64,000 nt of DNA. Origin: Methanobacteriota archaeon. Its GTDB lineage: Archaea; Thermoplasmatota; Poseidoniia; Poseidoniales; Thalassarchaeaceae. Numbering within the stretch: position 1 is the stretch's first letter; every line of letters starts with the position of its first letter. The position numbers and the translations under genes are program-made. The notes under the pieces are model-generated. The model searched no databases, had not been told where the DNA came from, and was given only the letters and a program-made list of their open reading frames with translations. The stretch spans positions 175,976-239,975 of the forward strand of contig JABIGF010000020.1 of NCBI GenBank assembly GCA_018650285.1, read 5' to 3'. Positions 25,760 to 34,488 of the stretch are shown here, one piece after another.

Positions 25760-26716
25760 TCATGCCATTGGATGCCTGTTTGCTGCTGAATAATGTCCCG
25801 ATAGATGGAACTCAAGTTGTCTTTCAATATCTCCAAGCAGCGATGATGCTCCTATTCTGAAAAGATTTGGTCGCATCCATTCTTCTCCGAGTTCTTCTTT
25901 CATCATTGCTAGCCAAGCGACTGCTACCTTTGCTTTGGAGATTCCTCCTGCTGGTTTGAAACCTACTTTCTGTCCGGTGCGCTCGTAGTAATCTCTGATG
26001 GCTCTAGCCATCACAATACCCACTGGTAATGTGGCGTTGGTGGTTTCTTTTCCGGTTGAAGTTTTGATAAAATCTGCACCAGCCATCATGCAGACATGAC
26101 TTGCTTGAGCAACTTGCTTGAGGCTCGCTAATTCTCCTGTTGCTAGTATCGTTTTGAGATGAGCGGGCCCACAAGCAGTACGGAAATCTTTCACTTCATC
26201 GTAAAGTGCTTGCCAATCGCCTGCTAATACAGATGCTCGGCTGACAACAATATCGATTTCATCAGCCCCAGCTGCAACAGATGCCTGAATTTGTTCCAAT
26301 TTTTGTTGGTGCGGGATGTGGCCGGCAGGGAATCCGGTTGAGACAGCACATGTGCCTACAGGGGTGCCATCTACTGAATTAGCAACTGTTTCCACCATGT
26401 TGTGATAGACGCAAACGCTGGCACAATGAATTGTGTCAATATCTAATTCCAATGCGCTAAGCAGGTCAGTTCTAACTGGCCGTACCGCTTTTTGAGCGAG
26501 TCGTTTTACTCGCTCTGGTGTATCATCTCCTGCTAATGTTGTCAGATCAATACAACGTATGGCATGTAGCATCCACGCCACTTGCCAATCTTTCTTGACT
26601 GCGCGTCGTTTTGGTAGACTAGATGCTCGCCGTTCTAGTGCAGAACGGTTAATTTGAATCGAATTTAGTAATTCAATATCTAATGGAATACCGAGGTTAC
26701 GCTCTTCACTAGCCAA
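25760..26716 (-). CDS. deoC: Deoxyribose-phosphate aldolase, long eukaryote-like type
   Basis: 318 aa from a TTG at 26716 behind GAGGAGGG (8 bases). Splits 2-deoxyribose 5-phosphate to glyceraldehyde 3-phosphate and acetaldehyde. Seen: IDLTTLAGDDT near residue 50, AGADEIDIVVSR, DFIKTSTGKETTNATLP with the Schiff-base lysine, and GFKPAGGISKAKVAVAWL. The length and the C-terminal LFRIGASSLLGDIERQ resemble human DERA more than the ~220-aa bacterial DeoC. It lies between acsA and the double ALDH on the same strand. Confidence 0.93.
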   Translation of the reverse strand: MASEERNLGIPLDIELLNSIQINRSALERRASSLPKRRAVKKDWQVAWMLHAIRCIDLTTLAGDDTPERVKRLAQKAVRPVRTDLLSALELDIDTIHCASVCVYHNMVETVANSVDGTPVGTCAVSTGFPAGHIPHQQKLEQIQASVAAGADEIDIVVSRASVLAGDWQALYDEVKDFRTACGPAHLKTILATGELASLKQVAQASHVCMMAGADFIKTSTGKETTNATLPVGIVMARAIRDYYERTGQKVGFKPAGGISKAKVAVAWLAMMKEELGEEWMRPNLFRIGASSLLGDIERQLEFHLSGHYSAANRHPMA

Positions 26717-26797
26717 TCAAATTCCCTCCTCGTCCATGTTCTGCTCTTTAATTGCCGCTTCTCTTGGTGGATTTAGAAGATTCGGCGACCATTTTTT

Positions 26798-28792
26798 TTA
26801 TTCTGGTCTGCTATTCACCAATTCAGTGACAACGCTTGGGTCGGCCAAAGTGCTAGTGTCTCCCATGTCTGATACATCACCAGCAGCAATTTTTCTAAGA
26901 ATACGTCTCATGATTTTCCCAGACCTTGTTTTTGGTAATACCTGAGTAAAGTGGACCTTATCTGGTGTCGCAATGGGCCCTATGATTTCTCGCACCCCTT
27001 GTCTTAACGATTGTCGTAACTCTTCACTAGGCGAGTGCTCACCTTCAAGTGTGACATAACAGTAAATTCCCTGTCCTTTGATAGGGTGAGGGAATCCAAC
27101 TACTGCCGCTTCACAAACCGCAGGATGTTCTACTAATGCGGATTCAACTTCGGCGGTCCCCATTCGATGGCCTGAGACATTGATGACGTCATCAATTCGT
27201 CCCATTATCCAAAAACAACCATCTTCATCTTTTCTAGCGCCATCGCCGGTAAAGTAGCGTCCTGGTTGTTGACTAAAGTAGGTCTTGACAAATCGCTCAT
27301 GGTCTCCATAAATGGTTCTCATCATGCCTGGCCATGCCCCTTCAATAATCAGGTATCCACCTTCATTTGTTTGACATTCATTGCCATCAGCATGGACAAT
27401 TTTTGGTTCGACTCCAAAGAATGGATAAGTTGCTGAACCAGGTTTTGTTGTTGTCATTCCCGGTAAAGGTGTAATCATTATTCCTCCTGTTTCAGTTTGC
27501 CACCATGTATCGACAATAGGTCTTGTTGTGTCTCCTACTATGTTGTGGTACCACATCCACGCTTCTGGATTGATAGGTTCTCCAACAGTACCCAATACTC
27601 GTATCGAACTACGCTTGTAACGTGTGACTGGGTCATTTCCGTAAACCATCAATGCGCGAATTGCGGTGGGGGCTGTGTAGAATGTGGTTGGCTTGTGTTT
27701 GTCACATATTTCCCAAAACCTTCCGGCATCAGGGTATGTTGGTGTACCTTCGAACATCAATGTATGGCAGCCTAATGCTAGCGGCCCATAGACGATGTAT
27801 GAGTGGCCAGTAATCCAGCCAATGTCTGCTGTGCAGAAGTGCAGGTCTCTTTCAGGGTCAAGGTCAAAGACATACTTGCTTGTGGTTGCAGTCCAAACCA
27901 TGTAGCCTGCTTGGCTGTGCATGACACCCTTTGGCTGGCCGGTTGACCCAGATGTGTAGAGAATGAAAAGAGGGTCTTCAGCATCCATGATTTCAGGTTC
28001 ACAATCAGTAGACTGGGTGGACATTTCAGCATCCATGTCAATATCTCTGCCTTCTACCCACCCTGGGCTACCGCTACCGACTCCATCACCTGCTCGATGG
28101 TTGACTAACACGCACCGAACATCGACTCCTCTGTCGGCAGCAATTTTGATTGCATCGTCGCCGATTGATTTGAGGGGAACTTTTCGTCCACCACGGATTC
28201 CAGCGTCGGTTGTAATCATCACATCAGATGAACAATCAACGATTCTTTGAGCGAGAGAATCGGCAGAGAATCCGCCAAACACGACCGAGTGTATGGCGCC
28301 TATGCGGGCGCACGCAAGGAGAGCGAATGCAAGTTCAGGAATCATTGGCATGTAGATTGTTACTCTGTCACCTTTGCTAACTCCATTTGCTCGAAGAAGA
28401 TTGCCGAGTTGAGAAACGCGGTCAAGAACTTCAGTGAATGTGTAGGTTAGGCTTTCACCATCGTCTGCCTCAAAGGAAATTGCAGCCGCATCCCCGCGGC
28501 CAGCCGCGATGTGTCGGTCAAGACAGTTGACACTAACATTGAGTTTTGCTCCATCAAACCATTTGATTTCGCCTTTGACAAAGTCCCATGAAGACACAGT
28601 ATCCCATTTTTGATACCACTCAAAATCTTCAGCAATTTCGCCCCAGAAGCCATCTGGGTCGCTAATACTACGTTCCCACATCCCTTTGTATTGCTCAAAA
28701 TTTGTGATATGTGCATCACTTGAAATTGGTTCAGGTGGAGGGAATTGACGTTGCTCATCCAACAGATTCTCTATACTATCTTGTTCAGCCAT
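26798..28792 (-). CDS. acsA: Acetyl-CoA synthetase (AMP-forming)
   Basis: 664 aa from ATG 28792; an in-frame TTG at 28822 would read through the promoter. Activates acetate with ATP and CoA. Seen: [14 protein letters not shown] (P-loop-like motif), [27 protein letters not shown], the hinge [26 protein letters not shown] and [11 protein letters not shown], whose lysine is the usual acetylation site. A TATA element ends about 21 bases before the ATG, so transcripts probably have no leader. With deoC and the double ALDH downstream (81 and 9 base gaps) it completes a route deoxyribose 5-phosphate to acetyl-CoA. Confidence 0.96.
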   Translation of the reverse strand: MAEQDSIENLLDEQRQFPPPEPISSDAHITNFEQYKGMWERSISDPDGFWGEIAEDFEWYQKWDTVSSWDFVKGEIKWFDGAKLNVSVNCLDRHIAAGRGDAAAISFEADDGESLTYTFTEVLDRVSQLGNLLRANGVSKGDRVTIYMPMIPELAFALLACARIGAIHSVVFGGFSADSLAQRIVDCSSDVMITTDAGIRGGRKVPLKSIGDDAIKIAADRGVDVRCVLVNHRAGDGVGSGSPGWVEGRDIDMDAEMSTQSTDCEPEIMDAEDPLFILYTSGSTGQPKGVMHSQAGYMVWTATTSKYVFDLDPERDLHFCTADIGWITGHSYIVYGPLALGCHTLMFEGTPTYPDAGRFWEICDKHKPTTFYTAPTAIRALMVYGNDPVTRYKRSSIRVLGTVGEPINPEAWMWYHNIVGDTTRPIVDTWWQTETGGIMITPLPGMTTTKPGSATYPFFGVEPKIVHADGNECQTNEGGYLIIEGAWPGMMRTIYGDHERFVKTYFSQQPGRYFTGDGARKDEDGCFWIMGRIDDVINVSGHRMGTAEVESALVEHPAVCEAAVVGFPHPIKGQGIYCYVTLEGEHSPSEELRQSLRQGVREIIGPIATPDKVHFTQVLPKTRSGKIMRRILRKIAAGDVSDMGDTSTLADPSVVTELVNSRPE

Positions 28793-28812
28793 CAAAGTGC
28801 GAGAGTTCGCCC

Positions 28813-28820
28813 GATATATC
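28813..28820 (-). promoter_or_regulatory. TATA box of acsA
   Basis: On the minus strand GATATATC is centred about 24 bases before the acsA ATG, the usual archaeal TATA-to-start distance, which implies a leaderless mRNA and supports ATG 28792 as start. Confidence 0.6.
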
Positions 28821-28913
28821 AATTTCCCGCAAACAAGGTGTCAGTTCAAAAATTGACATAGCACCACTTTCCCGCCAGCGTTAAACACAGTACTTAGGTG
28901 GGCGCTATTCAAA

Positions 28914-28986
28914 GGGCCCGTGGTCTAGGGGTTTTGACGTCGCCTTCACATGGCGAAGATCGCCAGTTCAAATCTGGCCGGGCCCA
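28914..28986 (+). tRNA. tRNA-Val (anticodon CAC)
   Basis: 73 nt without an encoded CCA. Acceptor GGGCCCG (28914-28920) pairs with CGGGCCC (28979-28985), discriminator A. Anticodon stem CGCC/GGCG encloses loop TTCACAT, anticodon CAC. The T arm has GCCAG-TTCAAAT-CTGGC. No intron. Reads valine GUG codons. Confidence 0.93.
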
Positions 28987-29027
28987 TATTTTCTCTGCTC
29001 TAAAGAATGGAAACATAAAGACGGGAG

Positions 29028-30518
29028 ATGTTACGCCGGCTATTCATGGGATGGAAGGAGACCTTGCAGTGGAAGGTCGGTATTGATGTCAATGTCTTTG
29101 CTGAAAAGAAGACTTGGAAGGCCTTCGGCGTCTCAGTTCTTTTGTTCGCAGTAATTGCATATGGTGGTTTGTCAGCCTTCGGTGTCACTTCTGCAATGTT
29201 TGGGGTTGGTGGCGAAGTACGCGAAGTACCAGACTTTGAGATTGAAACAGTCAATCGTACTGGGGTAGAAGATAACTTCACCAATGAAACTGGTTGGTTT
29301 CAACTATCAGAAAACCGCGGCAATGTCATCATTCTAGATTTCATGGCACATGGTTGTGGTAGTTGCCATTACGCTCAAGAACACATGGAATTAGAGATTT
29401 CAGCGTGGCAAAATTTGACAGGTCCGTATCCAGTAATGGTTGTTTCAATAGGTAGTTGGTACGACCTTGAAACAATGGAATGGCTCAATGAATCAGAACC
29501 TGAGGAAAATTATTTTGTTCCACAGTGGATTTTGGGAATGGGGGCTCATGATTCAATTATTGTGAACGAAACTACTGGTGAGAGAGGTGACCTAACTGAA
29601 TACTATTATGCTCAACAGATACCTCTTCTCCTCGTAATTGACCACGAAGGATACATTGTAGGTAAACAAAACTCAGGAACTCCTGTTGAGGGATGGGATG
29701 AATTTGATGCAGCAGTAGTTTCTGCTAATGCTGGCAACGCAGAAGATTTGCGAATGGGTCTCAAAGAGGTTGACCGAAGTTTCACTGGAATCTTGGCATT
29801 AGGGCTAATGCTGGGCATACTTGTCTACTTCTCACCTTGTGCGTTCCCAGTACTCCCTGGCTACATTGGTTACTACATCAGTCTAGGTTTGAGGGAAGAT
29901 GAATTACGTGAATCAGGCAAACTCAAGGGTTCAATGCCAAATCATGTTACGGGCGGTGCGCTTGCTGGAGTAGGTATGCTAACCTTCTTCGCAATCTTAG
30001 GGATTGTTGTTCTAGGGTTAGCTGAAGTTGTCAATATTGCAGGTTACCTTCACCGCTTTGCAATTTTCATTGCTGTATTGTTATTTGTTCTAGGTTCATT
30101 CATGTTGATGGGTGGTACTGCTCATCTGCTAGGTTGGATTGGCAAACTCATTGAGCGTTTTTCAACTACAGAGTCTGACGATCTCTTCACACCACGTCGT
30201 AACATGTATCTTTGGGGTATTGGATATGCAGCAGCATCAGTTGATTGTACCGCAGCGATTGTATTGCCATACTTGGGATACTTGCTTTCAGGTGGCACTT
30301 CAGCAGTAGTTGCAGGTCTTGGTGGAATAATGCTTAGTGTATTCCTTCTCATGATGACTGTGACAGTAATTGTAGGTGTAGGTAGTAAGAAGGTTGAGGC
30401 TTTCTTGCGTCGTGCTACAGACATGATTAAGATGGTTGGAAGTTGGATGATGATGTTTGCAGGAATCGGTCTATTCATCTATTTGACACAACCAGAATTA
30501 ATATCTTCAATGATTTGA
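29028..30518 (+). CDS. Thioredoxin-like domain fused to CcdA/DsbD membrane domain
   Basis: 496 aa. After an N-terminal membrane helix (~33-55) comes an extracytoplasmic thioredoxin-like domain (~70-235) with the redox pair C110-GS-C113 in AHGCGSCHYAQ. The C-terminal half (~255-496) has six or so helices and the CcdA signatures: FSPCAFPVLPGYIGYY (C271) and ASVDCTAAIVLPYLG (C407). CcdA carries electrons across the membrane by these two cysteines. Fusion to a TlpA-like partner gives a one-chain reductant relay, reminiscent of bacterial DsbD in reversed order. Likely reduces disulfides or helps haem/Cys maturation of the many Cys-containing surface proteins. Start could also be ATG 29046. It follows tRNA-Val by 42 bases. 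Confidence 0.85.
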   Translation: MLRRLFMGWKETLQWKVGIDVNVFAEKKTWKAFGVSVLLFAVIAYGGLSAFGVTSAMFGVGGEVREVPDFEIETVNRTGVEDNFTNETGWFQLSENRGNVIILDFMAHGCGSCHYAQEHMELEISAWQNLTGPYPVMVVSIGSWYDLETMEWLNESEPEENYFVPQWILGMGAHDSIIVNETTGERGDLTEYYYAQQIPLLLVIDHEGYIVGKQNSGTPVEGWDEFDAAVVSANAGNAEDLRMGLKEVDRSFTGILALGLMLGILVYFSPCAFPVLPGYIGYYISLGLREDELRESGKLKGSMPNHVTGGALAGVGMLTFFAILGIVVLGLAEVVNIAGYLHRFAIFIAVLLFVLGSFMLMGGTAHLLGWIGKLIERFSTTESDDLFTPRRNMYLWGIGYAAASVDCTAAIVLPYLGYLLSGGTSAVVAGLGGIMLSVFLLMMTVTVIVGVGSKKVEAFLRRATDMIKMVGSWMMMFAGIGLFIYLTQPELISSMI

Positions 30519-30628
30519 TTGTTCAGATGATTTTGGACAGAATAAAGAATATCCATATTTGCTTGTATTTCTACAACATTGTATTGTTTTTCACTCTTAC
30601 TTTGTCTTTTGAATAGTGAATAGTTTAA

Positions 30629-30637
30629 CATATATAC
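30629..30637 (+). promoter_or_regulatory. TATA box of the PiT transporter gene
   Basis: CATATATAC (TATATA at 30631-30636) is centred about 25.5 bases before the GTG at 30659, which makes that GTG the likely first base of a leaderless mRNA. Confidence 0.62.
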
Positions 30638-30658
30638 CGGCGCTTCTCCCCTCAGTTT

Positions 30659-32773
30659 GTGTTTGGCTTTGGCCTTAGCGTCATAATCATCATGGCAGCA
30701 TTGATTGCTGCTTACATGGCTTGGAACATTGGTGCAAATGATGTTGCAAATGCGATGGGCACGAGCGTAGGTAGCGGCGCTCTAACACTCAAGCGAGCAA
30801 TCATTGTCGCTGCAGTGTTTGAATTTGCTGGAGCGGTATTTTTTGGCAGCCATGTTACAGACACTATCAGGAAAGGTGTCCTTGATTTTGGTACCGATGG
30901 TTTTGACTACGAATTAAGTCAAAATCTGATGTATGGTTTCTTGGGCGCACTATTGGCAGCGGCAATTTGGTTGACCATCGCTACAAAATATGGTTTACCA
31001 GTTTCTACAACTCACAGTATTGTTGGGGGCGTTATCGGTATGGGCCTATTCATTCAGGCGGACTCAGTTAATTGGGGAAAGGTATTCGAGATTGTTTTGA
31101 GTTGGATAATATCTCCACTATTAGGTGGGTTAATTGCCTATATTTCATTCAACATCATTAAACGAGTTATCATGAATCATGATGATCCAGTGGAGAGGAC
31201 TCGTAAAGTGGCCCCTCTACTTGCCTTACCCACATTTTTTGTCCTTGGGCTTGCTTTACAATTCAAAGGCCTCAAGGGCTTTTATTCAAATTTAGATAAT
31301 AAGGGAATAATCAACAAGTCAAATTGGCTCCCTCCAAAAGATGGTACTACTTTCAATCCCATGGCAGATGGTGCTTGGATTCCAATTAACAGTCTACTTG
31401 TTGCACTAACAATTGGTATTCTAGCCTCCGCTATTTTGTGGCAGGTGTTGCGTAGATACGAGTTTAAGGAAGATGGTTACGCAGGTGTTGAACGAGTATT
31501 CATTTGGTTACAGATAATCACCGCTTGTTATGTTGCATTTGCACATGGTGCAAATGATGTTGCAAACGCTATTGGTCCAATGGCAGCAATTTACGATATT
31601 TCAACTTCAGCAAATGGGACATTATCACCTGAACAGGTGGATGTACCAATTGAATTATTACTTCTTGGAGGGGCTGGAATTACGATTGGTGTAGCTACTT
31701 GGGGATACAAAGTAATGGATACTATTGGCAAGAAAATCACCCACATCACTCCTTCTCGTGGATTTGCTGCTGAGTTTGGAGCGGCCACTACTGTCCTAAT
31801 TTTTTCTATGCCTTTCCTTGCTGTACCAATATCAACAACTCACACATTGGTTGGTGCCGTAGTAGGTGTAGGTTTAGCAGGTGGAGCCTCTGCTGTTGAT
31901 TTCCGTGTGTTTTGGAAAATTGCTGCCAGTTGGGTGGCTAGCCTTCCAGTTGCAGGTATTGGGGCTGTTATTTTCTTCATTCTGTTTGCAGGAAATCCAA
32001 CAAATGTTGCGATTGTTACTCTATTGGCATTCGGAATAACAGGTTATGTGGTATCTAGACCATCTGGGGAAGTTGACCCTCATGCTTTGGTGGTATCCGA
32101 GACACCATCTACAATTCCAACTGTTTCTGTAATGGGATTAACACCATTCGAGTTGTTCCATAATCATGCAATTGCGGTAGAAAAAACCGTTACATGCATG
32201 GCTGAAGCAGTCAGTGTAGCGGTATCGGGTAAAGACCCTACAAAGGAAATTGAAGCTACAGTATTGGCAGAATTAGATGCTGATAATATCAAGGCCTCTT
32301 TACGAGATGAGATAGGTAAAGGTGTGATGATTACTATTGGACGAGATAATTTCTTACACATGATATCTCGTCAAGATAGAATTGCAGATTATGCCCAAAA
32401 TGTTGCCGAACAACTCTCTTTCCGCACCTTATATGAAAACAAAGATGCACGTAATAATTTGGTGCGAATGGCTGATGCTGTTGTTAAGACTGTTAGCAGG
32501 TATGAAGACGCCGTCGAGCAACTAAAGAATCTCAGTTTATCTGGTTATTCTCGTAAGGAGAAGGATGAATTGAGCCGTCTTATCCGTGAGGTCAATTTAT
32601 TAGAACACGAAGCGGATAAAATTGAGAGAGATTCTGCAGCGTTTGTATTCACTGAAGGTGATGAAGAACCTCTTGCAGCGATGCATATGTACAGAGTGTT
32701 GCAGAGATTAGATGATGTTGCTAACTCTTGTGAGATGGCAGCGAACGCGTTCCTACCTATCATCTATGATTAA
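30659..32773 (+). CDS. PiT-family phosphate permease fused to a DUF47/PhoU-like domain
   Basis: 704 aa. Inorganic phosphate transporter (PiT/Pho-4) with the two inverted-repeat signatures NIGANDVANAMGTSVGSGAL (~24-43) and HGANDVANAIGPMAAI (~297-312), and two copies of the P-x-S-T-T-H-(S/T) motif (LPVSTTHSIVGG; VPISTTHTLVGA). The last ~205 residues (from FELFHNHAIAVEKT) are a helical DUF47 domain, the Pit accessory/PhoU-like partner, which is a separate gene in most archaea and bacteria. Fusion fixes the stoichiometry of pump and regulator. GTG start is supported by the TATA distance. Cation-coupled phosphate uptake is the family role. Confidence 0.9.
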   Translation: MFGFGLSVIIIMAALIAAYMAWNIGANDVANAMGTSVGSGALTLKRAIIVAAVFEFAGAVFFGSHVTDTIRKGVLDFGTDGFDYELSQNLMYGFLGALLAAAIWLTIATKYGLPVSTTHSIVGGVIGMGLFIQADSVNWGKVFEIVLSWIISPLLGGLIAYISFNIIKRVIMNHDDPVERTRKVAPLLALPTFFVLGLALQFKGLKGFYSNLDNKGIINKSNWLPPKDGTTFNPMADGAWIPINSLLVALTIGILASAILWQVLRRYEFKEDGYAGVERVFIWLQIITACYVAFAHGANDVANAIGPMAAIYDISTSANGTLSPEQVDVPIELLLLGGAGITIGVATWGYKVMDTIGKKITHITPSRGFAAEFGAATTVLIFSMPFLAVPISTTHTLVGAVVGVGLAGGASAVDFRVFWKIAASWVASLPVAGIGAVIFFILFAGNPTNVAIVTLLAFGITGYVVSRPSGEVDPHALVVSETPSTIPTVSVMGLTPFELFHNHAIAVEKTVTCMAEAVSVAVSGKDPTKEIEATVLAELDADNIKASLRDEIGKGVMITIGRDNFLHMISRQDRIADYAQNVAEQLSFRTLYENKDARNNLVRMADAVVKTVSRYEDAVEQLKNLSLSGYSRKEKDELSRLIREVNLLEHEADKIERDSAAFVFTEGDEEPLAAMHMYRVLQRLDDVANSCEMAANAFLPIIYD

Positions 32774-32803
32774 ACAGTAGTTTTGCCCCGTTTGGGATAG
32801 GCT

Positions 32804-33589
32804 TCATTCATTTGCATCGCCAGTAAATTCAGCAGCGATATCATCATCTGACATAGAATCTAGTCGTTTGAATCCAGCACTTAGCATCCACCACCAAAAA
32901 TATCCCATCATTAATCCAGTTGCAAGATCCCAAACGTAGTGTTGTTTGGTAGTCAAGATACTAATGAATAGTAAAATGACATCAGTCCACAAAATAAGCA
33001 AGGCTGGCCGACTCCAAGAGTAATCACTCCATTCTCTCTTCAACCATCGTGTCATTACCATCACTAGAACAAACGATTGAGAAATGTGTAGACTGGGCCA
33101 AGCATTCCAAGGCTCATCAGCGCTATGCATCATTCTGAATAATTCGCCAATAATCCCTCCCTCACCATTCATGATTTCAGCAGGTAATTGGTCGCGCATG
33201 TCTACTTCTGCTGGTAGCAATAAGAAGAAAATACAACTGACTATTGTCAATGTGCCAATCGCTTGCAAGGTCAACAATAATTCCATTCTTGCTCGTTCAT
33301 TTCGTGGATGAGTAATTATCGGTAGAGGATTCAATAAGTAAAGCGAAACATAAGGGACAATCATCCAAGAAATCACCGGAATTGCCCTGTCAAATGGTAA
33401 TTCAGGGTCCCATACAGTATGTCCGACACTATTCGCATATTGGTTGACTGAAAAATAAGGTATAGCAACGAGTAATAGGCCTAAAATGATAATTTCAATT
33501 ATGTACCAATATCCTCCAAAAAGCGCCCTTCTAGCCCAAGTACTTTGGAATATTTTGAATGGTTTTAGTAATAGTCTAGGGGGTTCCAC
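32804..33589 (-). CDS. PAP2-superfamily membrane phosphatase-like protein
   Basis: 261 aa, GTG start, about six helices. The two PAP2 (type 2 phosphatidic acid phosphatase) halves are visible late in the protein: WPSLHISQSF (~169-178, the PSxH motif) and LTTKQHYVWDLATG (~218-231, compare the usual SR-x5-H-x3-D). The H-x3-D pair is kept, while the SR of the classical motif is TK here, as in inositolphosphorylceramide-synthase-like members. Could dephosphorylate or exchange head groups of lipid phosphates. Substrate unknown. It converges with the phosphate transporter (30-base gap), a suggestive but not conclusive pairing. Confidence 0.75.
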   Translation of the reverse strand: MEPPRLLLKPFKIFQSTWARRALFGGYWYIIEIIILGLLLVAIPYFSVNQYANSVGHTVWDPELPFDRAIPVISWMIVPYVSLYLLNPLPIITHPRNERARMELLLTLQAIGTLTIVSCIFFLLLPAEVDMRDQLPAEIMNGEGGIIGELFRMMHSADEPWNAWPSLHISQSFVLVMVMTRWLKREWSDYSWSRPALLILWTDVILLFISILTTKQHYVWDLATGLMMGYFWWWMLSAGFKRLDSMSDDDIAAEFTGDANE

Positions 33590-33639
33590 AATTATTCCGA
33601 GTAAATAGAGGCTCCTTCAATGTAAGGTATTTCAAGTGC

Positions 33640-33647
33640 AAAAAAAA
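33640..33647 (-). terminator. T8 run after the zinc-ribbon frame
   Basis: Eight consecutive T on the minus strand one base after the TAG at 33651-33649. Archaeal transcription often stops at such runs. Its place after the zinc ribbon, not after the TAA at 33774, suggests the mRNA of the upstream gene includes the ribbon. Confidence 0.5.
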
Positions 33648-33648
33648 C

Positions 33649-33771
33649 CTAACCTAGGGGTTGAGAGCAATTGGGGCATTTTTTCATTTCAATTTCAACG
33701 CTATTACCACAATTTGGGCAGAGTCCAGGGATGACAATTGTGCCAGTTGAACAAGATATTTTCTCATCCAA
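33649..33771 (-). CDS. 40-codon zinc-ribbon frame, in phase behind the upstream gene's stop
   Basis: From TTG 33771, immediately after the TAA of the upstream gene and in the same frame: a short leader with one Cys, then GLCPNCGNSVE and KKCPNCSQPLG, a four-cysteine zinc ribbon (C18, C21, C32, C35). Archaeal proteins built like the upstream one normally end with exactly such a ribbon. So this is either the true C-terminus cut off by a nonsense change, a readthrough extension, or a tiny separate gene started from TTG. A T8 terminator follows. Confidence 0.5.
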   Translation of the reverse strand: MDEKISCSTGTIVIPGLCPNCGNSVEIEMKKCPNCSQPLG

Positions 33772-34332
33772 TTAATTTGTCCCTCCATTATTATCATCAT
33801 TGTACATTACACTATCATGAAGAACATTATCGCCGACTCGGTCAATATTGACTACGACCTTATCTTCGTCTTTTTCTAGGTATGCTTCTCGTACTCGTCC
33901 TGCTTCTGCATATAGGCCAGCCTTTTGGTATGCTTGGGCTGCCCCATCCCAATCACGTGCTAACTCTAAGTTGCGCGCTTTTTTAGCCCATTGTTCTGAA
34001 TCCCAATATTCCTGTGGTATCTTACGCGGAGGTTCAGGCACAGGCAATGGTGCAGGTGCAGGTGCAGGTGCTGGAGGTGCGGGCGTGGGGATGTAGATTG
34101 GTTGTTGTTGGATGACAACAGGGGTAGGTTGAACATACACTGTTTGTAGCGCCATTCGTCGCTCTTTTTTCTTTTTATCATGTCCCACTTGTGCAATGCC
34201 GAGGGCGATAAAACCCCAGCAACAGCAACCAGTAGCCGCTTCAGAATCACCATCTGCAATCATGAAGAAAGAACAAATCAACGATAATCCAAAGAAAGTC
34301 CAGCCGATTGCTTCGTAGTCACTTCCTTTCAT
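33772..34332 (-). CDS. Membrane protein with Pro-rich linker and TPR-like motif
   Basis: About 186 aa; ATG 34332 with GGAGGTGA 6 bases upstream is preferred to GTG 34341. Two N-terminal helices (~6-45, containing GCCCWGFIALGIA), a basic patch DKKKKERR, a proline/alanine linker (TPAPPAPAPAPAPLPVPEPP), then a helical repeat ARDWDGAAQAYQKAGLYAEA of TPR/SEL type and VGDNVLHDSVMYND, ending NNGGTN. The KAGLY-EAGRVRE...VGDxVxxDSV layout is familiar from archaeal proteins that end in a zinc ribbon; here a TAA precedes that ribbon. Function unknown; stress or membrane adaptor roles are guesses. Confidence 0.65.
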   Translation of the reverse strand: MKGSDYEAIGWTFFGLSLICSFFMIADGDSEAATGCCCWGFIALGIAQVGHDKKKKERRMALQTVYVQPTPVVIQQQPIYIPTPAPPAPAPAPAPLPVPEPPRKIPQEYWDSEQWAKKARNLELARDWDGAAQAYQKAGLYAEAGRVREAYLEKDEDKVVVNIDRVGDNVLHDSVMYNDDNNGGTN

Positions 34333-34488
34333 ATCCTTCACCTCCTATTTTCATGCTATTCTCGCTAAGAAGCAAATATTCTCTGCAAGTTCGGTGCTTT
34401 GGCCCATGAAAATCCGATGAGAGGGTAGGGGTTAAACTTTTTACAAGATAGGGTAACTATGAATAACGTTCAAAGCATACAAGGTTAG

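Noticed and set aside
26790..26797. T8 run on the plus strand just past the acsA stop
   Set aside because: It is on the strand opposite to acsA transcription, and no plus-strand gene ends there.
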